A stretch of DNA of 64,000 bases from Chaenocephalus aceratus (Eukaryota > Chordata > Actinopteri > Perciformes > Channichthyidae): positions 19,069,169 to 19,133,168 of the forward strand of contig CM043785.1 in NCBI GenBank assembly GCA_023974075.1, read 5' to 3'. The notes beneath the pieces are model-generated. The model ran no database searches. It saw only the letters and a program-made list of their open reading frames with translations, and was not told the DNA's origin. The number at the start of each line of letters is the position of its first letter. The stretch's first letter is position 1. Made by a program: the position numbers and the translations under genes. This document shows positions 37,800-50,300 of this stretch, piece after piece.

Positions 37800-38317
37800 T
37801 CTGATTGGTCTAGCAGCCTGTATGTGTGTGTGTTTTGCCTCAATTGTGTGTGCTTCTAGCCAGTGGGCGGGGGATTAAGCCCGCGTCACGTGGTCTCTTC
37901 AGCTTCTTTCCACACAAACACACACCCTCATTTGCAGAGGGCACACCGATACACATATACCCTCTCACAGACACACTCACAGCTGTTGATACTTCTCTCT
38001 CTGCTGAGTGCCGAGGAGCAGAGCCCGCAGGAATTTGGGGAACCTGCTGTCTGCTGGCAAACATCATCTATGTGGACAATCTGAGAGGAGGACTGAATGA
38101 TTTTCTAATCGGTGCCTGGCTTTTACTTTCTGGCTTTCTGGCGTTCACATCCCGCTCTTTTATCCCTCTCGTCTCTCCCTGGCTTTTCTGGGACACAGTG
38201 TTGGAATTTAAGCGCAGACAGCGAGCAGCAGAGACAAACAGAGACATGTGTTTTGCCCCAGCCGCCTCCTACTACTGCCCGTTCTCCCCTATTCACTGAC
38301 AAAGCAGGAAATACAAG
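37800..38317 (+). promoter_or_regulatory. Candidate promoter and noncoding exon
   Basis: A GA run (37739-37757) is followed within 150 bases by an inverted CCAAT box (ATTGG, 37804-37808), a GC box (GGGCGGGGG, 37865-37873) and an E-box (CACGTG, 37887-37892). About 400 bases of less AT-rich, leader-like sequence then runs to a weak donor, AAG|GTTGGT, after 38317. The cluster of three classic promoter boxes lies 6 kb upstream of the first coding exon of add3, so an alternative noncoding first exon is plausible. The 157-codon frame at 37826-38299 has no recognised domain and I do not call it coding. Confidence 0.35.
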
Positions 38318-38573
38318 GTTGGTTGGGCTTGCTTATTTGTTTACGGCTGGTGTCTTGTGTCATTACACCTTGTAAGACATGTGTATCTTTTGGAATAGCT
38401 ACAATATGTTCTTATTTTTACTAGAGTATTTTTGAAGACTTTATCACACACCTCCAGAATAGGAATACAGGTATTCTTCTTTTCCCACAAGCTGCCCAAA
38501 GCATGCCTCCCTCTCCAACCCCTAAAACTGATTTGTAGTTTTAGCGGAATCCTTGTTAGTAAGGCTGCTTGGG

Positions 38574-38577
38574 CACA

Positions 38578-38625
<48 letters not shown>

Positions 38626-38638
38626 ACACACACACACC
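38574..38638. repeat. ACGC tetranucleotide repeat passing into CA repeat
   Basis: About nine ACGC units followed by CA repeats. ACGC arrays usually arise from CA repeats by transitions. Confidence 0.93.
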
Positions 38639-39024
38639 TTGCACTATGAACATGTTGGCAGCCACAGTGCCTTTAGTGTGAGCACCAGAGAGAGATTAGC
38701 TGTGGCTTTTATCTCTAAAGTGCCGAATAGGAGAGGTTGTGTGTGGAAGAAAGGCACTCTTCTATTCTAGAGTCACGGCAGTAGTAAGTAGTATCAGCCT
38801 TCTACATAGTTTTCTTGATAATGTTGATCATTCAGAGGGCATGCCCAAACAAAGACTGTGTGGTTGTTTTGTTGTTGTAATATGGTCAATAATGTTGGCG
38901 TGTTGCTTTCTCACGCCAAACTGCAGCCAGCGGCTCCATGCATTGCATTTACTGACAAACACTTAGACTGCTGGCGAGTTAGGAAGGCATGTTTAGACAC
39001 ACCTCCTCGTGTTTAGACACACCT

Positions 39025-39027
<3 letters not shown>

Positions 39028-39087
<60 letters not shown>

Positions 39088-39169
39088 TGTGTGTGTGTGT
39101 GTGTTGTGTGTGTGTGTGTGTGGTGTGTGTGTGTGTGTGTGTGGTGTGTGTGTGTGTGGTGTGTGTGTG

Positions 39170-39218
<49 letters not shown>

Positions 39219-39240
39219 GTGTGTGTGCGCATGTGTGTGC
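39028..39240. repeat. Long interrupted GT microsatellite
   Basis: About 210 bases of GT with GGT and GTT interruptions at fairly even spacing, ending in GCGCATGTGTGTGC. Confidence 0.95.
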
Positions 39241-41171
39241 ACAGGGTTTACACTGTGTGCATATTTGTTTGCATGTACTCACTGTGCCATTTGAAGCGTG
39301 TGTGTGGATATAATTAGCCAACGAACAGATTCCTTCCTGGTATTGTTGCCTTTGGGCTGGTACATAGCCCAAAAGGCTGTTTGTCTATTTTGTAGTGGAG
39401 GCCGCTCATTGAGACTCAAGCAGCCACGCTTTGAAGCTTCCCCCCCGGCCAGATAAAGATATGAGGTGTGTGTGGATTAGTGTGTGATGTGGCTGGTGGA
39501 CAACTTATCCAGTGTGTATGTGCTGACTGCTTGTTATATTAATCAGCATTATTGTGACTTATTTGTGTAGTAAGTTTATTGCTATTAATTTGGTCCTGTT
39601 TTTAAGGGAAGAAAATAAAAGGTCAATAGTAATGGACAGAGATATAACACACTATAGAGACGGAGAGATGGAGCAGCAGATACATGGTTTGGACGAAGGC
39701 TTACAGATAAGCTGGCTGTTATCAGATAAAGACGGAGAGTTGTGTGTTGACTGAGGTGCTGGCACTGCTCCAGCTCTAAATGTCAGGGAACCACAAGGCA
39801 TTATGGGTGAGCACACTCACAGCTCTAATGGTAAAGATGAAGGAAGGGACATTTTTATATCAATGCATCTTTCTTCTTTTTAGATCACATGACTGAGGTT
39901 TTACATATTCCTTTTTAAGTCACTCAAATGTTTAATGCATGAGCTGCAGCAAGTGGGTGACTTTTCAGATGTTTTATCATATATATTTTTTATTATTTTT
40001 AAGTTTTATGCAACAACTTGATTTCTTTAGCTTCTCAAATGAGAGGATTTTTTTTCCCTTTTTTTCTTCGTCTTATGTGACATTTATTTGAATATATTTT
40101 GGACCATTAGTCACACAAAGCAAAGAATCTCAATACATTAGCTCAGGTTAAGTAACTTCAACAGCTTTTTGTTATTTTCTGGCAGTTTTTAAACCAAAAT
40201 ATGAACTTATTTGTAAAAAGAATAAGTAGAATGGTGGATAACTTGTAGCCTATTAGAATATAGTTGCATATACACGTCTTACAATTGATTATTAAGCTAC
40301 TTTTCAGTTTATTTAAAAGAACAACATGTGTGAGTGTTTGATAAATCTCCCTGTCTTTCATCAAGTAAGCTGTTATTACATGAAGTAAATGTTTCTACAC
40401 CATTCATTGTGTGACTTTTGGTAACCAAAAGCATTTGTATCATGGTGATTTTAATAGCAATAATTTGTTTTATAGCACTCTTAAAGTTATTGTTTATACA
40501 GGAGACATTTTCATGGACAACTAGCCCACTGATGAAGACAGGTTTGGTCTTCAGAGCTGTGAGAGGAAGGGAGGGTCAGTGGAGGTCAGGGGTCAGAGGT
40601 CACATTCACCTTGCCTGTGGGCAGCAGTCGCAGTCTAGCGCCCTTTAGTAAACACAGCCTGGCCTCGTCTATCTGCCACAGATTAATGTAGCCTTAATCA
40701 ATTACAATACAGCGATGTCATCAAATGCCATATCTCTAAAGGGCAATTGTCTCAGTTTCCAGTCGGTCACTGAACTCAATCTAAACTACTGCAATTGTTC
40801 GGGAAGCTTCACTGTGTCTCGCTCAAGAAGTGTTTGATCGAAACACTAGAGAGCATCTGTGGTGGAGCATGACATTTGAATGAAATAATTGATGCAATAA
40901 AGCGAGGCTTAGATGTTATCCTTACTCAGATTAATTGTGCCCAAAACCAACAACGCCACTTCCCCCCTCACCCTCCAGACCGTTGATCTCTCTGGACGTG
41001 ACCAGACCGAGAGGTTTCAGGACGGGGACAGTGATCTATTGATCCAGAGCGATGGAGGGGGGGGAGGCTGGACGCTCCTGCTGGGGACTGCTGGAGTTGT
41101 GTGTCTTGTGACCGAGCAGGGATAGTGTACTGGTGCATGTGTGTGACTAAAGGGAGGGGAAAGGCACTGTT

Positions 41172-41428
41172 TACGGGCGGTGGTGGCGAAGTCCATAGGG
41201 ACTTGGCTTGGCAACTGGAAGGTCACCAGTTCAAGTCCCGGAAAGACCAAGTGCTACTGAGATGTCCCTGAGCAAGGCACCGTTCCCTACACGGCTCCCG
41301 GGGCGCCGTACAGAATGGCAGCCCACTGCTCCTAACACTAGGATGGGTCAAATGCAGAGAAACCGTTTCGTTACATAGTACCTGTACTACGTAATGACAA
41401 TAAGTTGAATCTTCTTCTTCTTCTTACA
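41172..41428 (+). mobile_element. tRNA-derived SINE
   Basis: It has a polymerase III-like internal promoter: an A-box-like region near 41184-41204 and a good B box within 41227-41238 (AGTTCAAGTCC). A fish-SINE body with GTCCCTGAGCAAGGCACCG (about 41263-41281) and a short TTC-repeat tail (41410-41425) follow. Length, order and tail fit a tRNA-derived SINE in + orientation. The target duplication is not clear by eye. Confidence 0.75.
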
Positions 41429-41430
41429 GA

Positions 41431-44074
41431 ACTTTTTTGGGGGGTGTAACTTTATTTTAGTAAGGCTACAGTTCAGCCGCACAGAAATCCAATCATTCAG
41501 CAAATTGCAGACATGAGCTTCTAGCTGGTTGTATTGCCCCTACTTTGGGGCACTGGAGCATCTTTGAAGACGTACTGTACAAGAAAAAAAGCACTACAAG
41601 TAAAGGAATCAGAGCTGAAGCAGTGAGTCGAAAAAAAAGTGCTGATTGACGAGCGGAGGTATAACGATTGTGTCGACTAATTGATTACTTCGGAAATTGT
41701 AAAACTATTTTCAAAGTTCATTTACTTTTCATGCAAATGGCGAAAAGGCTGTGTTTAGCCTCTCAAATAGTAATAGTTCATCCTGTTCTGTTTTTATATG
41801 TTTTAGGTTTTCTAAATATATTTGGATCTTGGACTGACAAAACAAGACCAACTTTTGACTTTGAGAAACTGGATGGACATTTTTCACTATTTTGTACATC
41901 AAAAAATTGCCACATGAATCAATAAGGAAAATAATCTTTAGCTGCAACCCTGATGGCAAATTGACGATGTTGCACACATTGCACAACTGAAAATAATGAT
42001 CCATTGTGACTATTCCCATCTCCAACACATCATGTTGCGGTTTTGTCCTAGCCTGTTCCGTGCACAGGAGGATGAATTCAATAACAGGTTACATAACTCT
42101 TCACTCCCCAGCTGCCTTTTATTAAAGAGGATTTTTGGGCGGCTTTTATTTGCTTCCATATAAATCACAGCTTTGGTAGTGGGATCAGGTACTGAGCGAG
42201 AGGCTTCCTGTGCACTAAAAGTCACATTTTCCTCAAACTTTGTGTCTGTGATTTGTCACATCTACTGTCCTGTCTTGGGAAAAAACCAAGACTATCTCCA
42301 TAGACCGGTTTTGAGAACATACCAGTTGAAATGACGAATGGAGCATAATGTTGGGAAAAGCAATTGGCAACCACAGTGAGCTACTTCTGAATTGCCCTTG
42401 AGCAAGGCATTGGACTCTTGACATCTCAGAATCCAGTAACGCAGGAAGCAGCATTGATGAATGTATACTCATAATGTTAAGGTAATCCTACGGAAAGGAG
42501 TTGTGATTGTTGTTGCTAGCTTTCTTGCATATTCAAATGAGTACAAAAGTGTTTTTCATCCATTACGGAAAGTGAAAACGTGTGATCATAAGAGAAAAAA
42601 AATCTAAAAACATTTCTAAGAGTATGACTCTTGTATGCCCTGAGCTGTGTGTCACTACACTAATCTCAGCCATCTTTATAAGTGGCATTTGACCTGAGTG
42701 AGTAGCTTAGCGGCGCGCTAACCAAATCACCTCTCCCTCCCTCCCTCCCTCCCCCTGTTTCCCCATCACATGGAGCAAAGAAAAAAGGCTATAAAGGGGA
42801 AAAAGAGTCACTCCTGGCAGAGTAACCCCCACATGTCGATCCCCTGCTGTTGACCACTTGGCTTTTGAAAGCAAAAAGCATTGGGATTCCTTTCTTAACC
42901 CTTTCTTGCTCTCTCTCTCTCTCATTCCTCTGCTCTTCAAGCCAAGACACCATCTGTTAGAGCTCCCCTAAGCCCTGCCTCTCCTTAATACACCACCAGC
43001 TTATCTTTGCCGTGTTGCGAGAGAGTCTGGAAAATGCAGTTCTATATGGCCTTTATCCCTCTCTCTCTGTATGTAACCCAGGAGGGAATGCATTTGATAA
43101 AGTGCTTGTGAAAATGGTAAATAAAACCAGGACCCTGTTGAACCAACAAATGAACCCTTTTTAGTCCAGTTGTTCTTTGGTCAAGTTCTAAAGGAATGTG
43201 TGTAGAACAGATGGGGGTTTGGTCAAACACAACTGTACAATAACCAATTAAATCTTTGTTTTTTTAGGATTTCCTCGACAATATGTATTTGGTCACAAAG
43301 TAAAATATTTAAAATACGTAACAAACATGTATTTCCTTTCACCTTTATTGGCAATTTCCCTTGGCATTACAACAAAGCACACGAGTCACTCTTGATGCTT
43401 TACTTGAACAATTCCTGTATCCTGCAAAATGCTTGTTTTGCTGCCAGCTGGCCTGTGATTGAACGTTGGGAGTGAACCACCTCACCAGTTAGGACCCACA
43501 TGTTCAAACAAATCTGCTCCTGTCCTCCTCATGCACTTTGTTGGGGCGGTGTGTCAGAGTGACCTCACTTATGACAATGTGCAGTTTCAACACGGCATGT
43601 GTATGGAACAAAACTCTTCTGTCAGGACGTTATTGGCTTTAAGGAGCAGCCCCCTTCCGGTGTTTGACAAACACAAGTTGTGACCCTGTCATCTGCTTGT
43701 GATATGTTGTTTTTCAGTAAGTTTAATTTGCATGAGCTAGAGGTTTTCTATTCAGTTTTAAAAGTAATATATTGCCTTTTCGCTTTGTTAGTGCGTTAGT
43801 TTTATATTTGAGAAAAAAAGGCAGCATATGATTTTAATTGTAAAAATACACATTATGAACTTTTATTGACAATATCCATGACATTAATAACGTTTCATAC
43901 CACATTGTCATAAGGCTTAAGTTTGAATGCCGGTACATCCTGTTCTGTTCCCTCAACCTCTTTATGTGCTATGAAAAACTGAAACAATGTTTTTGTTATG
44001 ATTAATATAAACTTCCACTTGTCTTTTAAAATGACATGTTTTGTGGTCTGACTTTTGCACCTCTCTCTTCTCAG
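41431..44074. other. Noncoding stretch upstream of the first coding exon
   Basis: No supported gene. It contains a CCCT-repeat tract (42734-42755) with a TATA box after it. The segment just before 44075 is the 3' end of the intron that precedes the first coding exon of add3. Confidence 0.5.
42734..42830 (+). promoter_or_regulatory. Candidate TATA promoter with CCCT tract
   Basis: A 22-base CCCT/CCTC tract (42734-42755) is followed by a CACATG E-box-like site and then TATAAAG at 42790-42796. It lies 1.3 kb upstream of the first coding exon of add3 and in the same orientation. Motif evidence only. Confidence 0.25.
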
Positions 44075-44319
44075 GTGAGCGTCAGAGCGGCGGGCACAGA
44101 GAGAGAGAGTAAGGTGACGCAGGCATGAGTGTGGAAAACCATCAGGGGGTGGTGACCACCCCACCCCCGCCCAGTGGAGGGACTAAGGAGCGCTACTTTG
44201 ACCGGGTCGACGTCAACGATCCGGAGTACATCAGGGCCAAGAACATGTCACCTGACCTGCGGCAGGACTTCAATGTTCTGGAGCAAAAGAAACGTGTCAC
44301 ACAGATCTTACAGAGCCCC
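44075..44319 (+). CDS. add3: Gamma-adducin, first coding exon (residues 1-65)
   Basis: The exon runs from acceptor CTTCTCAG (ending 44074) to donor GTAAGT (44320). It holds 50 bases of 5' UTR and the start codon at 44125. An in-frame TAA at 44110-44112, 12 bases before the ATG, fixes this as the first Met of the exon's frame. It encodes the N-terminal adducin segment: a Pro-rich stretch (TTPPPPS, residues 11-17), KERYFDR (21-27), then [11 protein letters not shown] (39-49) and [11 protein letters not shown] (55-65), all hallmark adducin phrases. The reading frame passes the donor for a few codons to a stop at 44332-44334, confirming that splicing is needed. Coding part 195 bases, phase 0 at its end. 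Confidence 0.95.
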
Positions 44320-47300
44320 GTAAGTGTTGACTAAGTTTTAAAATGGGAGTTATGCATGCAGTGCTTACTGGAGGGGAGATTGTCCAGAAGAAAACAACAA
44401 TTGACAGACTGCAACTTTCTCAAATGATTGGTGTAGAAGACAGTATCATGCTATCAGCCAAAGCAACGAAAGGTGCTTTTTCACTTGTTCTTTACATTGC
44501 AAAGAGCATAGAGTCCTGAAAGGTCGATGGATCCAGATTTCTTTGGTAAACAGTTTACTCTAAATGTGCGGCCTTTATCTGTAGCGTTTTGGTTTGCATT
44601 TGTAGACTGATTTGGCCTGACATTGGCCTCAAGGCAATCCTCAAACCGTTCAGCTATCGGCTAACGACAATTAAGGCGGACTTCCTGTTGCCAGTAGTTT
44701 TTTCTGTGACTGAATCAATATTGGTGTGTAAAAGTCGTCAGGCCCGAACCCTTATCATGCTTGTAAGATCTTGGGTCAATTGGACTTTGTACAATTTTAA
44801 AAGGAAGTCAGACGGCGGACCCATCGAAGGTGTAACCCACCTGTGTCTCAATGTATGCTACAATAGGCTCGACCCCACCACAAAACAATTTATTCAAGAA
44901 ATATAACCAAAAGGAGACGAAACTACAACTTCCCGTTTTTTCTTTTTGTCAGTTATTATTCCCCAATACATTGATTTCTAAAGAGTTACAGTAATTTACA
45001 TAACCTGTGCTTGCGTTGATGTTGTGACTCGAGCCACAGAATCACAGTGATCCACTAAAAACTCTAATATACCTAGCAGCGACCACAACCGCTGTTCAGC
45101 CGTACTGCTGCAGCTTTCCAAAGGCCCTCCATTCCAGCCGCTCTGATGTTCGGTCAGGTTTTGCTGAGGGTAAACAATCCTGTGAGCCCAGGGCATATTT
45201 CAGCCAACAAGCATCATGTTGTGGTTTAATTTCCTTTACCTGGAGGTCTGGACTCTTGCTCTACTACATAAGATGCTGTAGGAGGTACAGTTAGAGGATT
45301 GAACCCATTTGGGACCACACATAGATGCTTAGGCACTCACGGCATTGTGGAGTTATCGGATATTGTGGTTGTAGTAGTTTTGAAGTTGGCTACAACCTCT
45401 GCTGAGATCAGAACGTGATTAAAAACAGGGAGCAGTACAGAGAGCACACGCTACAGCAACACAAAACCATAAATGACATACTGTAGCCAGACTTCACAGA
45501 TAAACACATTAATGTCATCGTTGTTTTGCATTATTTAATGCGTTTCAGATCAGTTTTTTTTAACCTCAAATTCTTTTACATCTTTGTCATGAATGCAACT
45601 CTGTTAGTAATAGTTTAAACACACTCTGATCATTTACCCATACACAAAGTCAAGCTCAGTAATAGCTATTGTCCTATCTTGCGGTTTGGATTGTGTCCTT
45701 TGAACAGTTGCATCACCATTGTGTTAAGATTTCACAACAACTCCCCCGGCATTCAGTTCAGCGTACGCAGTATTAGGAATATTTACTCTGCACTATTTAC
45801 TCAAGGCTAGTCGCTGACTGAAGTGCTCCTCCTCACTGTTAACAGAGGCATCTGTGTGTATGTGTCTGTATGCATGTGTACTTTGAAACACTTTAAAGAG
45901 ACTAATGCACTTTGAAGGTTTTAGATTCAGCAGGGACACAGCAGATTTATAGTGAGGTTGAAGTTAGGTAACGAACAAAGCAAGACATTGCATTGGCAAT
46001 TAATGTCATGAATGAATATCCCTCACAAGTAGAGTAAAGTAAGCCTTGAAGTGTGTGTGATGGCTGCCTTGGTTTGGCCCACTTCTTTTAAGCTTTAAAT
46101 GTGATCCTCATTCTGCACATGCCCAGTGTTGTTTTCTTGGCACGCAGCATCTTTTGGCAGATGCCTGGGATGGTGCTGCTGATGCAAGTTACCACTTGAT
46201 ATTCTGTCAAAATGTCTATGTATGTGATCGTGGTCCACAAGTGCAGTTAAGCGTGATTACATTAGAAAGTAGGGCCAGGCAGACAGTGGGTTGCACCAAA
46301 CTTTTGAGTAGCAAACCATCACTGTTTATTTGTCACCATGTCTGTCTGGCACAGCTGACTCCAGTCCGTCCTTATGGTTCAATTCCTCATGTTGAGTTGG
46401 TAAAGGCGGTCAGTGAGAGAGCTTTCTGACCAGCACCTGACAACACCATAGCAATGGCCACAGTGATCTATCAAAGATGTCCTTCATTTGTATTGCAAGC
46501 ATATCTGTGTATATCACGCCTCTGTCAAATGTATTAATATTTTTATTTTATATAAAAAAATCAGGATTTATGGAGACCGGAACAAAAAAAGTTGAAAATT
46601 GGACTTGCATGAATCAGCTGCCCAGAAATAAGACCTTAAGTAGCCAATCAAATAAAGGTTTCTGCATTAAATGTACACTGTTCTTTTCCTGTTTTATTAC
46701 AATTCACGCTGCATACCTTTGAGAGATGTTTAACTAGTGAAAGCTGTTTGTCGATCACCAGTGATAACTGTTGCTGTCCCTATAGACTTCATAAGATACC
46801 CAGGCCCATGATATACCGCTACATCACACTGTGTGTGTTACACTTGCGGTCATGCAATGTTATGTACATTATTAGCGCTTGCTGTGATTTTGAATGTGTG
46901 AGCCAACCAGCTCTCAGGCAGCAGTAACAGGTGGCTCCCTGTTGGTCTCAGAGGGGTTTCCAGCCCGGACATCAGGACAGTTGGCCTCACAGCGCTGGTT
47001 TACTCTTATTCAACAACAATAACAATAACAAGTGTGTGAACAGCTGGAGGTGCACACGTGTTGCCTCTCTCTCTCTTTCTCCTATCATCTTCATTTCACT
47101 CTTCATCTCCCTCAGTCCCAAATTCAGCTACAACAACAACAACAACAACAATGTCAACAGCTGTGTGTCAACACATGGCGCCTCTCTCATAGTCTCCCTC
47201 TCCTCTCCTCTCTCTCTCTCTTCTCTGTTTGTTTTGAATGCAGTGTTATGGGACTAGTGGTGGCTCCAGATTACTGTTTACTAGCGCTCAGATGGCTGGT

Positions 47301-50300
47301 TGTATTTTAAGACAGACCAATATAGACCAAGCTGGAATGAATCGACTCAGCTGACTGCAGCCACCAGCCTCTTTCGAAAGCATTGTTTACCTTTTAGAAG
47401 TCAAACGCTACAGCTGGATCTTGAACCCTTCTACGTCCCTTAGTGTCACAGCAGATAGTGTGGACACTCTGAAAGAAATACTGAAAGGTTTTGGATGTTT
47501 AAAAAAAAAAATGTAAGTGAATTGATAATTCCTTTAAACAAACAGTCGACCATTATTTCCCCCTTACTGAACTTTGGGTCAATTCATGGTTGAATCTGCT
47601 TAAGTGTACTTGACTTCATTGGTTGCTATGGGGAAGGAAAAGAGAAGAGAAGGATTATTCAGATGTGTTTTGGTGGTAATGGCGGTTAACATAATGGTTG
47701 TTTTGTATCAAGGGTTGATATTTGCCTGGAGGTTGTTTGTGAGGCACACAGCATGTCCAGAAGTAGATTGGACAAAGATTGCAGCTGCAAATCCAAGTCT
47801 CATGATGTCAAATCATCATATTGACTTTTTTGTTTAAAATTCTGCCGTTAAGCTTCTCTTTGTGCTGGGAACTAGGTTGCTGTGACACAAAAGGTCAAAA
47901 GCCCTCAGAGGCTTGAAATTAGATCAGATGAAATTGAATTGAGTTATGCTGCGTCTATTTTCTGCATCTCTGCTCATCGTGCTTTGTCCCTTGCTGTTGG
48001 TTGTTCCTCTCTTCTGCACTTCTTGTGGCACAGTTTGTACATCAGCCACAGAAGTCACTTACTGAGGCCAAGTGGTACATTTACGCAGCCTCATTTGCAC
48101 CAGTCTGGTGGTTTTCGGAGGAAGTGCAACATTTCCTACTCTTCCCCCTCACTTTCCAGAGAACAAGTGGGTAATTGATGGTGCTCTGGCGGGTCCCGCC
48201 GAGAACCCCCTCATGTGAGGTAAATGTCACGGTTGCGCTCCGTTATGTTTCCCCTTTCCTTTTCAAGTCCTCAAAGTCTCATTTGATAGAACATTAGTGG
48301 TTGAACTGACTCCAGAGACTCTTTTTAAAACCACCGCCTCACCTCTCCTCTCCATGTCTCGACGGCTGTGTTTCAGTTTTGGCATTTCACGACATGACTT
48401 GGGTGCTGAACTTAGCAAAACCTCCAGCAGTTGAGGAAATGCTCTCAGGAGTAGAGGGTAACATATTGAAATGTTTCTAAGTCCACTTTAGCTCATGTGC
48501 AACCTCCAAAGGGAAGGTCAAACATCCCTCTGGAGCTTAGTGGTAAGCTTTCTATGAGTTTCCTCATCTGGCAACCGGAATCACGTTTTTTTAATTCAAA
48601 ATCTGATATAGATGTTTTATATATTATATTATTAGGTATAACAAATGTAGTTTTTGCTTAATGAAACTATTTTCAAATGTGTTGATCCAAATGCCAGATT
48701 GGTATCAGTGATAACACTTCGCCTGTATCGCCCGTGACGTAACAAGTCCCATTAAATACAGCTTCCTTGTTTCTGCTGTCAGTCACACTTGTTGAGTCAC
48801 GACCAGCCATTGATCTTGTTTTTAGTGCAACAGCAATCCCCTGCTTGCCATAAAAAAACCATACAATTAAGTTCAGTGAAGTAAAAAAGAGCAGTCCTAT
48901 TCAAATGGTGCATGGTATCAGCCATTATACCAAGTTTATGTACCTGGGAGAAAAACAGTTGGATTGGTGCATCTCTAAAGTCATGAATTGACTTTAGATG
49001 AATCCACACATAAAAACAGTGTCATCTTTATATATCGGTACATTGTATCGCCAATTTCACAAATGTGATTTGTGTTAATTATCCCCTCTACTTAAATGTT
49101 ACCGCAATTTCTGCCGGGTGAACAAGTTCATCCCTCAGGAAAAAGAGCTTTGATTTTATACAGTAGGGAGCCGATGCAGCTGGAGAGGGGGACCCATTTC
49201 ACTGACGCACACTCTAAGGTTATGTGGGGGGAAATCAATAGCATTGGCAAGCATACAGGCAGGCACTCTCTTACTTTGTAACCCTGTCACGTTGGCGGCG
49301 TCACATAACTCCTTTGTGCTGACATAACTGGGGAGGGTATGTCTGAAATGACAGGCTTCACCTTGTGTGTGTGTCTAAAAGCTTTGAAGACAATGTTAGT
49401 GTGCCTTATATCTATCTTTGCATGTATTTCATGGCAGATACAATATGTTTATTAGACTCTGAGGTTACTCCTTACATTTAGTTTATTCTGCCAGTTGACA
49501 ATAATGCAATTTGAGACCTGAAAATATGCAGGTCACTATGATCTTTCAGGTGAACTATGATGCATTTTGTAGGACTGAAAAGTATTACTAACCTGCTACC
49601 GTAAATGACCCAAAACAGTAACTGGTAGTTGAGACTGTCCAATAAAAGCTTCCTGTACACGTTCTCAAGCGTTGGTTTGCTGTGCAACGACTCAAAACTG
49701 AGCTGTGGTGAGTCACATCCAACCACAGTAGTTTAATTTAACATGAGGATACATTTGGTGTGCTGAAACCATCACTTCTTTGATCAGTTACACGCCCACA
49801 CATACAGGACCAGCCTTGCTTCAACAAAGAGATTCAAAGTTCTGTCTTCCTTTCCCACAGGATGACGTACAAGTGTCACCTGTATCTGCAGCAATAACTG
49901 AGCAAGACAAAAGGAAACTTCTCCTGTAGGTCACGTGACACATGCCCTTGGAAGTATAAAAACTTCCAGTTCTAGTACAATTTACAAGAAATTCTCTTTG
50001 GAGAATGTGTAATTGTATTCTTACTAACGTCCAGCACATAGTAAACTCTTTCCAGGAAGCATCTGCCCTGACGTAATGTCCTTCAGCTAGGCATGAATCC
50101 CTGTCGGTTTCATCCATCCCTGTGGAAGGAAATATTTCTCAGCAAGAAACCAATAAACTCCCAACTTTACATCAGGAACGTCAAATGTATATTTTTTTAC
50201 TTTGAATAACTAGCCCCGTTTTACTAGTGTCTCTATCTCATGCTTTGCCATGATCACCGGGCAAACTTAAACCTGCTATATGCTTTTTGTTTTGGCAGAA

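Larger units (their letters stand above)
38320..41170. other. Noncoding stretch with two microsatellites
   Basis: No supported gene; carries the arrays at 38574-38638 and 39028-39240. A 20-base direct repeat (GTTTAGACACACCTC, at about 38990 and 39010) lies just before the second array. Confidence 0.5.

Noticed and set aside
37826..38299. A 157-codon frame after promoter-like motifs
   Set aside because: It has no recognisable domain or convincing downstream splice partner, and the sequence reads better as a noncoding leader.
41172..41428. A functional tRNA gene at the polymerase III boxes
   Set aside because: The A box is poor, no cloverleaf acceptor stem can be closed, and the downstream body and TTC tail identify it as a SINE.
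42360..42440. A SINE-like phrase (CCTTGAGCAAGGCATTGGACTC)
   Set aside because: Only one short phrase matches. No polymerase III boxes or tail are present, so I did not annotate it as a SINE.
44560..44920. A 105-codon frame and unusual composition in intron 2 that might be a repeat or exon
   Set aside because: No inverted ends, target duplication, domain or splice fit to add3 was found; the exon order of add3 is complete without it.
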